From positions 1-36,796 of the forward strand of contig JAJYBG010000007.1 of the NCBI GenBank assembly GCA_021779075.1: a stretch of 36,796 nucleotides of DNA, in the 5' to 3' direction. Shown piece after piece: positions 20,209 to 29,820 of the stretch (position 1 is the stretch's first letter; every line of letters starts with the position of its first letter). Below the pieces are notes generated by a model that was given only the letters and a program-made list of their open reading frames with translations, was not told where the DNA came from and did not search any database. The stretch comes from Actinomycetes bacterium (GTDB lineage Bacteria; Actinomycetota; Actinomycetes; Actinomycetales; Microbacteriaceae). The translations under genes were made by a program, and so were the position numbers.

Positions 20209-21414
20209 ATGGCCCGCCGTCCCCGTGATGCCGTCTCGTTCCTCGCCCGCTTCGGCCGGTCGTCACACAGCGTGGATCCGGTGAGAACCGCTGATTCGAG
20301 CATCCCGCAGGGTGTCATCGTGGCTGGTGCGTGGTCGTGGCGCCTGCTGCTCATCGCCGCCGCCGCGCTGGGGTTGATCTGGCTCATCCTCCAGGTCAAG
20401 GACATTGCGATCCCGTTCATCATCGCAGTGCTGATCTCGGGTCTCCTCGTCCCGTATTCGAACTGGATGCAGCGGCACCGTGTGCCGCGCTGGCTCGCGG
20501 TCGCCCTCGCCTTCCTCTCCGCGCTGGTCGTGGTCACCGGGCTCATCTTCCTGCTCAGCAACCGCGTCAGCGCTGAGGCGCCGCACCTCGACACGCAGAT
20601 CCGCGACTCGCTCTCCGGGCTGTCCGTGTGGCTGCAGGGCCCGCCGTTCAACTTCTCCTCCGTGCAGATCGAGGGCTACATCGACAAGATCACGGCGTCG
20701 TTCAAGTTCGACAACGCCTCACTGCTCAGCGGCGCGCTCACCGTGGGTTCGACCGTGGGCCATGTCCTCACCGGCGTGCTCCTCACCTCGTTCTCGACCC
20801 TGTTCATCCTCATCGACGGCGCCGGCATCTGGGCCTGGATCGTGCGCATCTTCCCGAAGAAGGCGCGCGCCGCGATCGATGGTGCGGGCCAGGCCGGATG
20901 GCTCACCCTCATGAGCTTCGCGCGCGTGCAGGTGCTCGTCGCCTTCATCGACGCCCTCGGAATCGGGCTCGGCGCCTTCTTCCTCGGCCTGCCGCTCGTC
21001 ATCCCGATCAGCGTGCTCGTGTTCTTCGGGTCATTCATCCCCATCGTCGGTGCTGTCGTCACCGGCGCCGTCGCCGTGTTCATCGCGCTCGTGTTCAAGG
21101 GCTTCTGGTTCGCGATCATCATGCTGGCCGTCACAGTGCTCGTGCAGGAGATCGAGGCGCACGTGCTGCAGCCCCTCATCATGGGCACCGCCGTCAAGGT
21201 CCATCCGCTCGCAGTGGTCCTCGTCGTCGCGGGCGGCTCCTACCTGGGGGGCATCTCCGGGGCGCTCTTCGCTGTTCCCATCGCGGCGACGGTCAACGTG
21301 GTGATCCGGTACATCGCGAGCGGTGCCTGGCGCGAGGAGGCGGCGGCGGCGCGCGCCGCAGCCTCCTTCTCCCAGATCTGGAGAACGGTGCCGCGCAAGG
21401 CGCCGTGGCAGTAA
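20209..21414 (+). CDS. AI-2E family transporter
   Basis: Multi-TM protein with DIAIPFIIAVLISGLLVPYSNWMQRHRVPRWLAVALAF and QPLIMGTAVKVHPLAVVLVVAGGSYLGGISGALFAVPIAA. Confidence 0.92.
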   Translation: MARRPRDAVSFLARFGRSSHSVDPVRTADSSIPQGVIVAGAWSWRLLLIAAAALGLIWLILQVKDIAIPFIIAVLISGLLVPYSNWMQRHRVPRWLAVALAFLSALVVVTGLIFLLSNRVSAEAPHLDTQIRDSLSGLSVWLQGPPFNFSSVQIEGYIDKITASFKFDNASLLSGALTVGSTVGHVLTGVLLTSFSTLFILIDGAGIWAWIVRIFPKKARAAIDGAGQAGWLTLMSFARVQVLVAFIDALGIGLGAFFLGLPLVIPISVLVFFGSFIPIVGAVVTGAVAVFIALVFKGFWFAIIMLAVTVLVQEIEAHVLQPLIMGTAVKVHPLAVVLVVAGGSYLGGISGALFAVPIAATVNVVIRYIASGAWREEAAAARAAASFSQIWRTVPRKAPWQ

Positions 21415-21437
21415 CCGGCCGCCCTAGACTTTCGCAG

Positions 21438-22679
21438 GTGACGGACACCTACCTCGGCCCCAGTATCGACGAGATCGAGCAGGCGCGCGAGGTCGTCGGC
21501 GCCGTCGCCCACGTGACGCCGCTCGAGGTGTCCGGATTCCTCGGCGACGTGCTCGGCGCGCCGGTCTACCTCAAGGCCGAGAACCTGCAGCGCACCGGCG
21601 CCTACAAGATCCGCGGCGCCTACTACCGCCTGTCGCGGCTCAGCCCCGAGGAGCGCGAGCGCGGCGTCGTGGCCGCCTCGGCCGGCAACCACGCCCAGGG
21701 TGTCGCGCTCGCCGCGCAGCAGCTCGGCATCGCTGCGACGATCTTCATGCCGCGGGGCGTGGCGCTGCCGAAGCTCCAGGCGACGCGCGGCTACGGGGCG
21801 GATGCCGTGCTGCACGGCCCCACGTTCACCGAGACGCTGGAGGGCGCGATCGAGTTCGCCGCCGCGACCGGGGCGGTCTTCATCCCGCCGTACGACCACG
21901 AGGACATCATCACCGGCCAGGCGACGCTCGGCCTGGAGATCCTCGACCAGCTGCCGGCAGCGCAGACCATCATCGTGCCCATTGGCGGAGGCGGGCTCGC
22001 CTCCGGTGTCGCTCGCGCGGCCAAGCTCCGCGCCGAGGCCGAGGGGCGCAGCATCCGCATCATCGGCGTCCAGGCCGAGAACGCGGCGTCGTTCCCGCCC
22101 TCGCTCGCGGCCGGCGAGCCGGTGACGAAGCCCCTCGAGCCGACCATCGCCGACGGCATCGCGGTCGCGCGGCCGGGGGACCTCACCTTCCCCATCATCC
22201 AGGCGTACGTCGACGAGGTCGTCACGGTCACCGATGACGATCTCGCCCGTGCGCTGCTCGTGCTGCTGGAGCGGGCCAAGCTCGTCGCCGAGCCGGCGGG
22301 GGCGGCCTCCGTCGCCGCGATCCTCGCCGGCAAGATCGCGCCCGCGGGGCCGACGGTCGCCATCGTCTCGGGCGGCAACATCGATCCGCTGCTCATGCAG
22401 CGCGTCATCGCCCACGGTCTCGAGGCGTCCGACCGCTACCTCACCCTGCGCATCATGCTGCCTGACCGGCCGGGCCAGCTCGCGACGATCGCCGACACCC
22501 TCGCCGAGGCGAACGCGAACGTCATCGAGGTCATGCACACCCGTCACCACAGCGGATTGCAGATCAGCCAGGTCGCCCTCGACATCTCGGTCGAGACGCG
22601 CGGCTCCGAGCATCGCGCCTCGGTCATCCGCCATCTGCGCGAGGTCGGCTACGACCCCAAAGTCGTCATCGTCGACTGA
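21438..22679 (+). CDS. ilvA: Threonine ammonia-lyase with C-terminal ACT-like domain
   Basis: LKAENLQRTGAYKIRGAYYRL (PLP Lys), ASAGNHAQGVALAAQ, PIGGGGLASG, C-terminal DRPGQLATIADTLAEANANVIEVMH. Confidence 0.93.
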   Translation: MTDTYLGPSIDEIEQAREVVGAVAHVTPLEVSGFLGDVLGAPVYLKAENLQRTGAYKIRGAYYRLSRLSPEERERGVVAASAGNHAQGVALAAQQLGIAATIFMPRGVALPKLQATRGYGADAVLHGPTFTETLEGAIEFAAATGAVFIPPYDHEDIITGQATLGLEILDQLPAAQTIIVPIGGGGLASGVARAAKLRAEAEGRSIRIIGVQAENAASFPPSLAAGEPVTKPLEPTIADGIAVARPGDLTFPIIQAYVDEVVTVTDDDLARALLVLLERAKLVAEPAGAASVAAILAGKIAPAGPTVAIVSGGNIDPLLMQRVIAHGLEASDRYLTLRIMLPDRPGQLATIADTLAEANANVIEVMHTRHHSGLQISQVALDISVETRGSEHRASVIRHLREVGYDPKVVIVD

Positions 22680-22713
22680 GGACGCAGGGCCGACCGCGTT
22701 CGGCGGCGCGCGG

Positions 22714-22729
22714 GCGCACCGCGGTGCGC
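22714..22729. terminator. Perfect 16-bp palindrome between convergent ilvA and greA
   Basis: GCGCACCGCGGTGCGC. Confidence 0.45.
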
Positions 22730-22751
22730 TGGACCGCCGCTCCGGGCGAAG

Positions 22752-23246
22752 TCACGCCCCGGTCCAGGTCTCGACCTTGAGGATCTCGACCGCGATCTCG
22801 CGGCCGTTCGGGGCGGTGTAGGAGGTCGTCTCGCCGATCTTGAGGCCCAGGATCGCCGCCCCGAGCGGGCTCGCCTCGCTGTAGACCGAGTACTCGGAAT
22901 CCCGAGCGATCTCGCGGTGCCCGATGAGGAAGGTGTCCTCGCCGCCGCCGATGACCGCCGTGACGAGCGTGCCGGGCTCGACGACGCCGGTGCTCTGCGG
23001 CGCGACGCCGACGCGGGCGTGCTTGAGCAGGTTCTTGAGGGTGAGGATGCGCCCCTCCTGGACCGCCTGCTGGTCCTTGGCCGCGTGATAGCCGCCGTTC
23101 TCCTTGAGGTCGCCCTCGGAGCGCGCCAGCTCGATGCGCTTCGCGATCTCCTCGCGGCCGGTGGTGCTGAGGTACTCGAGCTCGTTCGCGAGTCGGTCGT
23201 ACGCCTCCTGCGTGAAGAAGTGGGCACCGGTTTCGGGGGCAGACAT
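22752..23246 (-). CDS. greA: Transcription elongation factor GreA
   Basis: TQEAYDRLANELEYLSTTGREEIAKRIELARSEGDLKENGGYHAAKDQQ...SPLGAAILGLKIGETTSYTAPNG. Confidence 0.95.
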   Translation of the reverse strand: MSAPETGAHFFTQEAYDRLANELEYLSTTGREEIAKRIELARSEGDLKENGGYHAAKDQQAVQEGRILTLKNLLKHARVGVAPQSTGVVEPGTLVTAVIGGGEDTFLIGHREIARDSEYSVYSEASPLGAAILGLKIGETTSYTAPNGREIAVEILKVETWTGA

Positions 23247-23257
23247 AACGAGAAAGT

Positions 23258-23647
23258 CTAGTTGGCCCAGCACGTGTCGAGCGACGCTGCGACGGGCGTC
23301 TCGTACGTCGTGACCGCGACCGTGACGGATTGCGTCGTGGCTGAGCCCATCGGCACATCGACGACCTGGTAGCCCACGACCGTGAAGGCGAGGTTCTGCG
23401 CCTCGATCCCGCAGGAGGCTTCGGTTCCGGCGGGGGCGTGCACGGTGAGCGAAACCGAGACCTCGTGGTCATTGACGATCTGGGTGCCGCCGACCGCGCC
23501 GGTGAGGCTCGTCGCGCTGGGTGCGAGACCGACCCAGACCGCCCAGACGATCATGACGACCGCGATGAAGGCGCCGAGGCCGATGAACAGCCAACGGGTG
23601 CGGAACAGCCGAGCGGGGGTGTTGCCGTAACGGCCGGCGAGAGTCAC
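23258..23647 (-). CDS. DUF4307 domain-containing membrane protein
   Basis: RYGNTPARLFRTRW plus TM helix, C-terminal ETPVAASLDTCWAN; AAGGAA 5 nt upstream of GTG. Confidence 0.8.
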   Translation of the reverse strand: MTLAGRYGNTPARLFRTRWLFIGLGAFIAVVMIVWAVWVGLAPSATSLTGAVGGTQIVNDHEVSVSLTVHAPAGTEASCGIEAQNLAFTVVGYQVVDVPMGSATTQSVTVAVTTYETPVAASLDTCWAN

Positions 23648-23689
23648 GCGGGTTCCTTGCAAAATGGGCGGTCTAGTCTTGTCAACGAT

Positions 23690-24562
23690 ATGACCAGACG
23701 CCTCATGGCGGTGCATGCGCACCCTGACGACGAGTCGAGCAAAGGGGCTGCGACGTACGCCCACTATGCCGCAGGCGGCGCCGAGGTGATGATCGTGAGC
23801 TGCACGGGCGGCCAGCGCGGCAGCATCCTCAACTCAGCTGTCGAGGCCGTCCCGCTCGCGCACCGCGACCTCGCGGGCCTCCGCCGCCTCGAGATGGCGG
23901 AGGCCGCGCGCATCCTCGGGGTCGGCCAGCGCTGGCTCGGCTACTACGACAGCGGGATGCCGGCCGACGGCGAGCCCCTGCCGCCGAACTCGTTCGCGAC
24001 CATCCCGCTCGAATCCTCGGCGGCGCCGCTCGTGACGCTCATGCGCGAGTTCCGCCCGCACGTGCTCATCGCCTACGACGAGAACGGCGGCTATCCCCAC
24101 CCGGACCACATTCGCGCGCACGAGGTCGCGGTGTACGCGCGCGACGCCGCGGCCGACCCCGGCCGGTACCCAGATGCCGGGCGGGCGTGGCGCATCCCGA
24201 AGCTCTACTACGATCGCATCCACAGCGCGAAGCGCACCCGCGCGGTCTACGACGCGCTCGCTGCGACCGAGCCCGAGCATCCTCTGCTTGCCGAGTTCGA
24301 GCGCTTCCGGCGCCGAGGCGAGGGCACCTCGTTCCTCGGCACGACCCAAGTGGCGGTCGACGCCTATTTCGATACGCGGGATGCGGCGCTGCGCGCCCAT
24401 GCCAGCCAGGTTCCGCCCGACAGTCCGTTCTTCTTCTGGCCCAACGACGTGCAGCGCAAGGCGTGGCCGTGGGAGGACTACCAGCTCGTCGATTCCGAAG
24501 TGGAGACCAGTGTGCCCGAGACCGACCTGTTCGCCGGCATCCCTGTGGCGGCGCTCGCATGA
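23690..24562 (+). CDS. mca: Mycothiol conjugate amidase Mca
   Basis: LMAVHAHPDDESSKGAATYAHYAAGGAEVMIVSCTGGQRGSILN, AYDENGGYPHPDHIRAHEVA (LmbE-type zinc hydrolase). Confidence 0.93.
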   Translation: MTRRLMAVHAHPDDESSKGAATYAHYAAGGAEVMIVSCTGGQRGSILNSAVEAVPLAHRDLAGLRRLEMAEAARILGVGQRWLGYYDSGMPADGEPLPPNSFATIPLESSAAPLVTLMREFRPHVLIAYDENGGYPHPDHIRAHEVAVYARDAAADPGRYPDAGRAWRIPKLYYDRIHSAKRTRAVYDALAATEPEHPLLAEFERFRRRGEGTSFLGTTQVAVDAYFDTRDAALRAHASQVPPDSPFFFWPNDVQRKAWPWEDYQLVDSEVETSVPETDLFAGIPVAALA

Positions 24563-24870
24563 GCGCCTTCTGGCATCTCGCCGCGCTCCTGGCCGACACC
24601 CCGGTGCCGTCGCCGTCGGCGACGGTTCCCAACCCGGATTCCGTGACACCGGGCCCGTGGGGCTTCATCGCCATCGCCGCCGTCGGCATCGCGACGGGCC
24701 TTCTCATCTGGGACATGACGCGTCGGGTGCGCCGCGTGCGCTACCGCGCCGAGGTCAAGACGAAGCTCGACGCCGAGGAGCTCGCCGCGCGCGAGGCCGA
24801 GTTCCGGGGTCCTGCGTCGAGCGCGTCGGCGACGCCCGAACCGAAGGACCCGGACCAGCACGATGGCTGA
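24559..24870 (+). CDS. Small single-TM hypothetical membrane protein
   Basis: ATGA overlap with the mca stop; TM GFIAIAAVGIATGLLIWDM then charged RRVRRVRYRAEVKTKLDAEE tail. Confidence 0.8.
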   Translation: MSAFWHLAALLADTPVPSPSATVPNPDSVTPGPWGFIAIAAVGIATGLLIWDMTRRVRRVRYRAEVKTKLDAEELAAREAEFRGPASSASATPEPKDPDQHDG

Positions 24871-25645
24871 TGTCGGCCGCGGCATCCTCTACGGCGCCTA
24901 CCAGACCAGGCTGCGGCATCAGCTGCACTCGCTGCCGAAGGAGGCGCTGCCGCGCCATGTCGCGATGATCGTCGACGGCAACCGCCGCTGGGCTCGGCAG
25001 GTCGGCTTCTCGAGCGCCGAGCACGGCCACCGCGCGGGCGCTGCGAAGATGATCGAATTCGTCGACTGGTGCGACGACCTCGGCATCGGCACCGTGACGC
25101 TGTACCTGCTCTCGAGCGACAACCTCTCGAACCGCTCGGCGGAGGAGCTCGCGGCACTGTCCGACATCATCGCCGGGCTCGCGCTGGAGTTCGCGCGCCA
25201 CGACGACTGGGTCGTGCAGCATGTCGGCCGGTCGGAGGGATTGCCCGAGGCGCTCTGCACAGCGCTGGAGACCGCCGAGGCGGAATCCGCCGCCCATCAC
25301 GGCCTGCACATCAATCTCGCCGTCGGCTACGGCGGCCGTAAGGAGATCGTCGACGCGATGCGCTCGATCGTCGCCGCGCACCGCGCGGAGGGCCGCAGCC
25401 TCGATGACCTCGCCGACACGCTCACGCCGGAGCTCATCGGCGCGCACCTCTACACCGGCGGCCAACCCGACCCGGATCTCGTCATCCGCACCTCCGGCGA
25501 GCAGCGCCTCAGCGACTTCATGCTGTGGCAGGCCGCGCACAGCGAGTTCTACTTCGTCGAGGCTCTCGGCCCCGACCTGCGCGAGGTCGACTTCCTCCGC
25601 GCGATGCGCGACTACACGCGTCGCGAGCGGCGCCACGGCGGCTGA
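24863..25645 (+). CDS. uppS: Isoprenyl transferase (undecaprenyl/decaprenyl diphosphate synthase family)
   Basis: HVAMIVDGNRRWARQVGF, DLVIRTSGEQRLSDFMLWQAAHSEFYF motifs. Confidence 0.93.
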   Translation: MADVGRGILYGAYQTRLRHQLHSLPKEALPRHVAMIVDGNRRWARQVGFSSAEHGHRAGAAKMIEFVDWCDDLGIGTVTLYLLSSDNLSNRSAEELAALSDIIAGLALEFARHDDWVVQHVGRSEGLPEALCTALETAEAESAAHHGLHINLAVGYGGRKEIVDAMRSIVAAHRAEGRSLDDLADTLTPELIGAHLYTGGQPDPDLVIRTSGEQRLSDFMLWQAAHSEFYFVEALGPDLREVDFLRAMRDYTRRERRHGG

Positions 25646-25732
25646 ATCGAAACGAGGTCCGCGTTTCGTCGTGCAGGCGATTCGCGCACTCGCCCAGCCG
25701 TGGCGATTCGGCGGCGGGCGCGCCGGATCGCG

Positions 25733-25785
25733 CGGCTGACGCTCGACGGCGGACCCTGCGGGTCGCCGCCGTCAGCCGTCAGCCG
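25733..25785. terminator. Two-tier hairpin between convergent uppS and SDR genes
   Basis: Outer CGGCTGACG (25733-25741)/CGTCAGCCG (25777-25785); inner GACGGCG+GACCC / GGGTC+CGCCGTC with a 2-nt bulge. Confidence 0.65.
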
Positions 25786-25821
25786 AAGGCAGACCCGCGC
25801 CCGGCAAGGCGCGACGCGGAT

Positions 25822-26586
25822 TCACACCGCCGTGTAGCCGCCGTCGACGACGAGCTGGCTCCCCGTGATGAAGCTCGCCTTGTCGCTGAGCAGGAACACG
25901 ACGAGGTTCGCGACCTCGTCGGCACGGCCGAGCCGGCCGATCGGGTGCTTCGAGACGAGGAGGTCGTAGAACTCCTTCGGGGTGCCGGCGAGCAGCGGGG
26001 TGTCGATGTAGCCCGGATGCACCGAGTTGACCCGGACGCCCTGCGCCGCGTACGTCGCCGCGGCGGCCTTCGTCAGGCCGGCGATGCCGTGCTTCGCAGT
26101 CGTGTACGCCGCGGCGAGCGGCTCGGCGACGAGACCGAGGATGGAGGAGTTGTTGACGATCGCCCCGCCGCCGGCCTTGAGGATCTCCGGGATCTCGTAG
26201 CGCAGCCCGTAGAACACGGAGTCGAGATTCACCGCGGTGAGGTTCTTGTAGGCGGCGAATCCGTCGGAGTCGTCGTAGTCGCCGATCGGGCCCTGCGGGC
26301 CGCCGATGCCGGCGTTGTTGAAGGCGTAGTGCAGGGCGCCGTAGGTCGACACGGCGAAATCGACCGCCGCCTTGACATCCTTCGGGTCACCAACGTTGCC
26401 GCCGATGGCGGCCGCGGTGCCGTCTGCGGCCGTGATCTGGTCGACGACCGCCTGCGCGGTGTCGACGCGGAGGTCGTTGACGACGACCTTGGCCCCTTCG
26501 GCGGCGAGCTGCAGGGCGACCGCCTCGCCGATTCCCGAGCCGCCGCCGGTGACCAGCGCGATCTTGCCATCGAAGTTCTTACCCAT
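25822..26586 (-). CDS. SDR family oxidoreductase
   Basis: ALVTGGGSGIGEAVALQLA (TGxxxGIG), NNAGIGG, YTTAKHGIAGL; AAGGAG upstream of ATG. Confidence 0.93.
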   Translation of the reverse strand: MGKNFDGKIALVTGGGSGIGEAVALQLAAEGAKVVVNDLRVDTAQAVVDQITAADGTAAAIGGNVGDPKDVKAAVDFAVSTYGALHYAFNNAGIGGPQGPIGDYDDSDGFAAYKNLTAVNLDSVFYGLRYEIPEILKAGGGAIVNNSSILGLVAEPLAAAYTTAKHGIAGLTKAAAATYAAQGVRVNSVHPGYIDTPLLAGTPKEFYDLLVSKHPIGRLGRADEVANLVVFLLSDKASFITGSQLVVDGGYTAV

Positions 26587-26838
26587 GACCTGGCTCCTTT
26601 GTCCGGGCCTGTCGCCCGTTGGTTAACGACAGCACAGCACATTGCGGAGTGCCGCGCTTCCATGGTGGCGCCACTGAGCGAGATCGGCGGATGAATTTCG
26701 TCTGGCGTTCTTTCGTCCGGGGGGCTCCAGGACTTCATGTCCTCGTAACGTGCAAAGCGCGTGTCGGAGCAATCCCGCTGCCTGGCCGGTCCTACTTTGG
26801 TGCGCAACAGGCATTCCGCCTCACGAACAGGAGTGGTT

Positions 26839-28206
26839 GTGGCATCAGCACCGACGGAGAAGCCGGCAGCTCGACCCGAAGGAGGAACCCGCAGGACACC
26901 AGCCCACGAGGACATCGAAACGACCGAGGTCGCTGAGCGCACGTATGTGCTCGACACCTCGGTCTTGCTGTCTGACCCCAAGGCGATGTTCCGCTTCGCA
27001 GAGCATTCCGTGGTCATCCCCGTGGTGGTGATCAGCGAGCTCGAGGGCAAGCGCAACGACCCCGAGATCGGCTACTTCGCCCGTCAGGCGCTGCGCTACC
27101 TCGACGACCTGCGCGTCGAGAACGGTCGACTCGATTTTCCGGTGCCGGTCGGCGACGGCGGATCGCTCCACGTCGAGCTCAACCACTCGAACATGACGGT
27201 GCTGCCGAGCGGCATGCAGCTCGGCGACAACGACGCGCGCATCCTCGCCGTCGCGATGAACCTGCACAACGACGGCCTCGCCGTCACCGTGGTCTCCAAG
27301 GACCTGCCGATGCGCGTCAAGGCGTCGTCGATCGGCCTCCCCGCGGAAGAGTATCGCGCCGAGCTCGCCGTCGACTCCGGCTACACCGGTACCGCCGACA
27401 TCGACCTCTCGTCGGGCGAGATGGCGAAGCTCTACGATCGCGAGTCGCTGAAGTCGTCGGCGGTGTCCGGATTGCCCGTCAACACGTCTCTGGTGGTGCA
27501 CTCGGACCGCGGCTCCGCCCTCGGGCGCGTCATCGCCGAAGGCGAGTTCAAGCTCGTGCGCGGCGACCGCGACGTGTTCGGCGTGCACGGCCGCTCGGCC
27601 GAGCAGCGCCTCGCCATCGACCTGCTGCTCGACCCCGAGGTCGGCATCGTGTCGCTCGGCGGCCGCGCCGGCACCGGCAAGTCGGCTCTGGCGCTCTGCG
27701 CCGGTCTCGAGGCGGTCCTGGAGCGGCAGCAGCACAAGAAGATCATGGTCTTCCGCCCCCTCTACGCGGTCGGCGGCCAGGAACTCGGCTACCTCCCGGG
27801 CGACCAGGCCGAGAAGATGAATCCCTGGGGCCAGGCGATCTACGACACGCTCGGCGCGCTCGTCAGCGAGAACGTGTTGGACGAGATCGTGGAGCGCGGC
27901 ATCCTCGAGGTGCTGCCGCTGACGCACATCCGCGGCCGCTCGCTCCACGACGCGTTCGTGATCGTCGACGAGGCGCAGTCGCTCGAGCGCAACGTGCTGC
28001 TCACGGTGCTCTCGCGCGTCGGCCAGAACTCGCGGGTCGTGCTCACCCACGACGTCGCCCAGCGCGACAACCTGCGCGTCGGGCGGCATGACGGCGTCGC
28101 CTCGGTCATCGAGACCCTCAAGGGCCACCCGCTCTTCGGCCACATCACGCTCACCCGCTCGGAACGCTCGGCGATCGCCGCCCTCGTGACGGAGATGCTC
28201 GAATAG
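26839..28206 (+). CDS. PhoH family protein with N-terminal PIN domain (PhoH2-like)
   Basis: PIN part [38 protein letters not shown]...[10 protein letters not shown]; PhoH part [33 protein letters not shown] with AGGAG upstream. Confidence 0.92.
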   Translation: MASAPTEKPAARPEGGTRRTPAHEDIETTEVAERTYVLDTSVLLSDPKAMFRFAEHSVVIPVVVISELEGKRNDPEIGYFARQALRYLDDLRVENGRLDFPVPVGDGGSLHVELNHSNMTVLPSGMQLGDNDARILAVAMNLHNDGLAVTVVSKDLPMRVKASSIGLPAEEYRAELAVDSGYTGTADIDLSSGEMAKLYDRESLKSSAVSGLPVNTSLVVHSDRGSALGRVIAEGEFKLVRGDRDVFGVHGRSAEQRLAIDLLLDPEVGIVSLGGRAGTGKSALALCAGLEAVLERQQHKKIMVFRPLYAVGGQELGYLPGDQAEKMNPWGQAIYDTLGALVSENVLDEIVERGILEVLPLTHIRGRSLHDAFVIVDEAQSLERNVLLTVLSRVGQNSRVVLTHDVAQRDNLRVGRHDGVASVIETLKGHPLFGHITLTRSERSAIAALVTEMLE

Positions 28207-28223
28207 CCGCACGCGATCGTGCG

Positions 28224-28303
28224 CCTTCGGGCTGAGATTCGGCGCGACGCGCCGTTGCCGATTCGCAACGCGCCGCTTCCCCGTCCGGATTTCAGCCCGA
28301 AGG
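28224..28303. terminator. Large inverted repeat between convergent phoH and fumC
   Basis: CCTTCGGGCTGAGAT (28224-28238) pairs with ATTTCAGCCCGAAGG (28289-28303), one mismatch, with inner GTTGC/GCAAC and GGCGC/GCGCC pairing. Confidence 0.65.
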
Positions 28304-28350
28304 GCCGCGATGTGCGCGGGTAGCGCGTGGCTGCCGCGCTTCGACCAGAC

Positions 28351-29757
28351 CTACGGGTGCGTCATGCTCAGCACGTCGAGCTTCTCGTCGAGCTGCGCCT
28401 CGGTGATCTCGCCGCGCTCGACGTAGCCGAGGGCGATGACGGCCTCGCGGATCGTGAGGCCCTCCTTCACCGAGTACTTCGCGATCTTGGCCGCCGCCTC
28501 GTAGCCGATGATCTTGTTGAGCGGGGTGACGATCGACGGCGACGCCTCGGCGAGGAAGCGGGCGCGCTCGACGTTCGCCTCGAGGCCCGAGATCGTCTTG
28601 TCGGCGAGCACCCGCGACACGTTCGCGAGCAGGCGGATCGACTCGAGCAGCGCGTTGCCCATCACCGGGATGGCGACGTTGAGCTCGAACGCGCCGGTGG
28701 CACCTGCCCAGGCGATGGTCTGGTCGTTGCCGATGACGCGCGCGGCCACCATGATCGTCGCCTCGGGGATGACGGGGTTGACCTTGCCCGGCATGATCGA
28801 CGAGCCCGGCTGCAGGTCGGGGATGTGGATCTCGCCGAGGCCGGTGTTGGGGCCGGAGCCCATCCACCGCAGGTCGTTGCTGATCTTGGTGAGCGATACG
28901 GCGATGACGCGCAGCGCGCCGGATGCCTCGACGAGGCCGTCGCGGTTCGCCTGCGCCTCGAAGTGGTCGCGGGCCTCGGTGATCGGCAGCCCCGTCTCGT
29001 CGACGATGAGCTTGATGACCTGCTGGGGGAAGCCGAGCGGGGTGTTGATGCCGGTGCCGACGGCCGTACCGCCGAGCGGCACCTCGGCGACGCGCGGCAG
29101 CGCCGCCTGGACGCGCTCGATGCCGTAGCGGATCTGCGCGGCATAGCCGCCGAATTCCTGACCGAGGGTGACGGGGGTGGCGTCCATGAGGTGGGTGCGG
29201 CCCGATTTCACGACGCCCGCCCACTCGGATGCCTTCGCCGCAAGCGCCTCGGCGAGGTGCGCGAGCGACGGCACGAGGGTCTCGAGGAGGGCCTGAGTGA
29301 CGGCGATGTGCACCGACGTCGGGAAGACGTCGTTCGACGACTGCGAAGCGTTGACGTGGTCGTTGGGGTGCACGGCGCTGCCGAGCCGGCCGCTGGCGAG
29401 GCTGGCGAGGACCTCGTTCATGTTCATGTTCGACGACGTGCCCGAGCCCGTCTGGTAGACGTCGATGGGGAACTCGTCGTCGTACTTGCCGGTGATGACC
29501 TCGTCGGCCGCCCAAGCGATCGCGTCGGCGATGGCGCCGTCGAGAGTGCCGAGCGCCTTGTTGGCGAGCGCGGCGGCCTTCTTGATGCGGGCGAGCGCGG
29601 CGATCTGCGCCGACTCGAGGCCGCGCCCCGAGATGGGGAAGTTCTCGACGGCGCGCTGGGTCTGGGCGGCGTAGAGGGCGTCCTTCGGAACCCTCACCTC
29701 GCCCATGGTGTCGTGTTCGATGCGGTATTCGTCTGTTGCCACGGTGTCCTCTTGCAT
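28351..29757 (-). CDS. fumC: Class II fumarate hydratase
   Basis: [54 protein letters not shown]. Start could be the GTG at ..[14 protein letters not shown]. Confidence 0.95.
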   Translation of the reverse strand: MQEDTVATDEYRIEHDTMGEVRVPKDALYAAQTQRAVENFPISGRGLESAQIAALARIKKAAALANKALGTLDGAIADAIAWAADEVITGKYDDEFPIDVYQTGSGTSSNMNMNEVLASLASGRLGSAVHPNDHVNASQSSNDVFPTSVHIAVTQALLETLVPSLAHLAEALAAKASEWAGVVKSGRTHLMDATPVTLGQEFGGYAAQIRYGIERVQAALPRVAEVPLGGTAVGTGINTPLGFPQQVIKLIVDETGLPITEARDHFEAQANRDGLVEASGALRVIAVSLTKISNDLRWMGSGPNTGLGEIHIPDLQPGSSIMPGKVNPVIPEATIMVAARVIGNDQTIAWAGATGAFELNVAIPVMGNALLESIRLLANVSRVLADKTISGLEANVERARFLAEASPSIVTPLNKIIGYEAAAKIAKYSVKEGLTIREAVIALGYVERGEITEAQLDEKLDVLSMTHP

Positions 29758-29820
29758 AGCTGGTTTCTGGGGTGGGTGCGCGGGGTTCGAGGTCGATCCG
29801 ACCGGATCAACCCGACCCGA

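Noticed and set aside
20210-20651. Longer N-terminus for the YcaQ-like protein up to 20651
   Set aside because: This part is the antisense of the AI-2E transporter N-terminus and lacks family similarity; the family-typical start LSAAQARRVALAAQGF lies just after GTG 20180.
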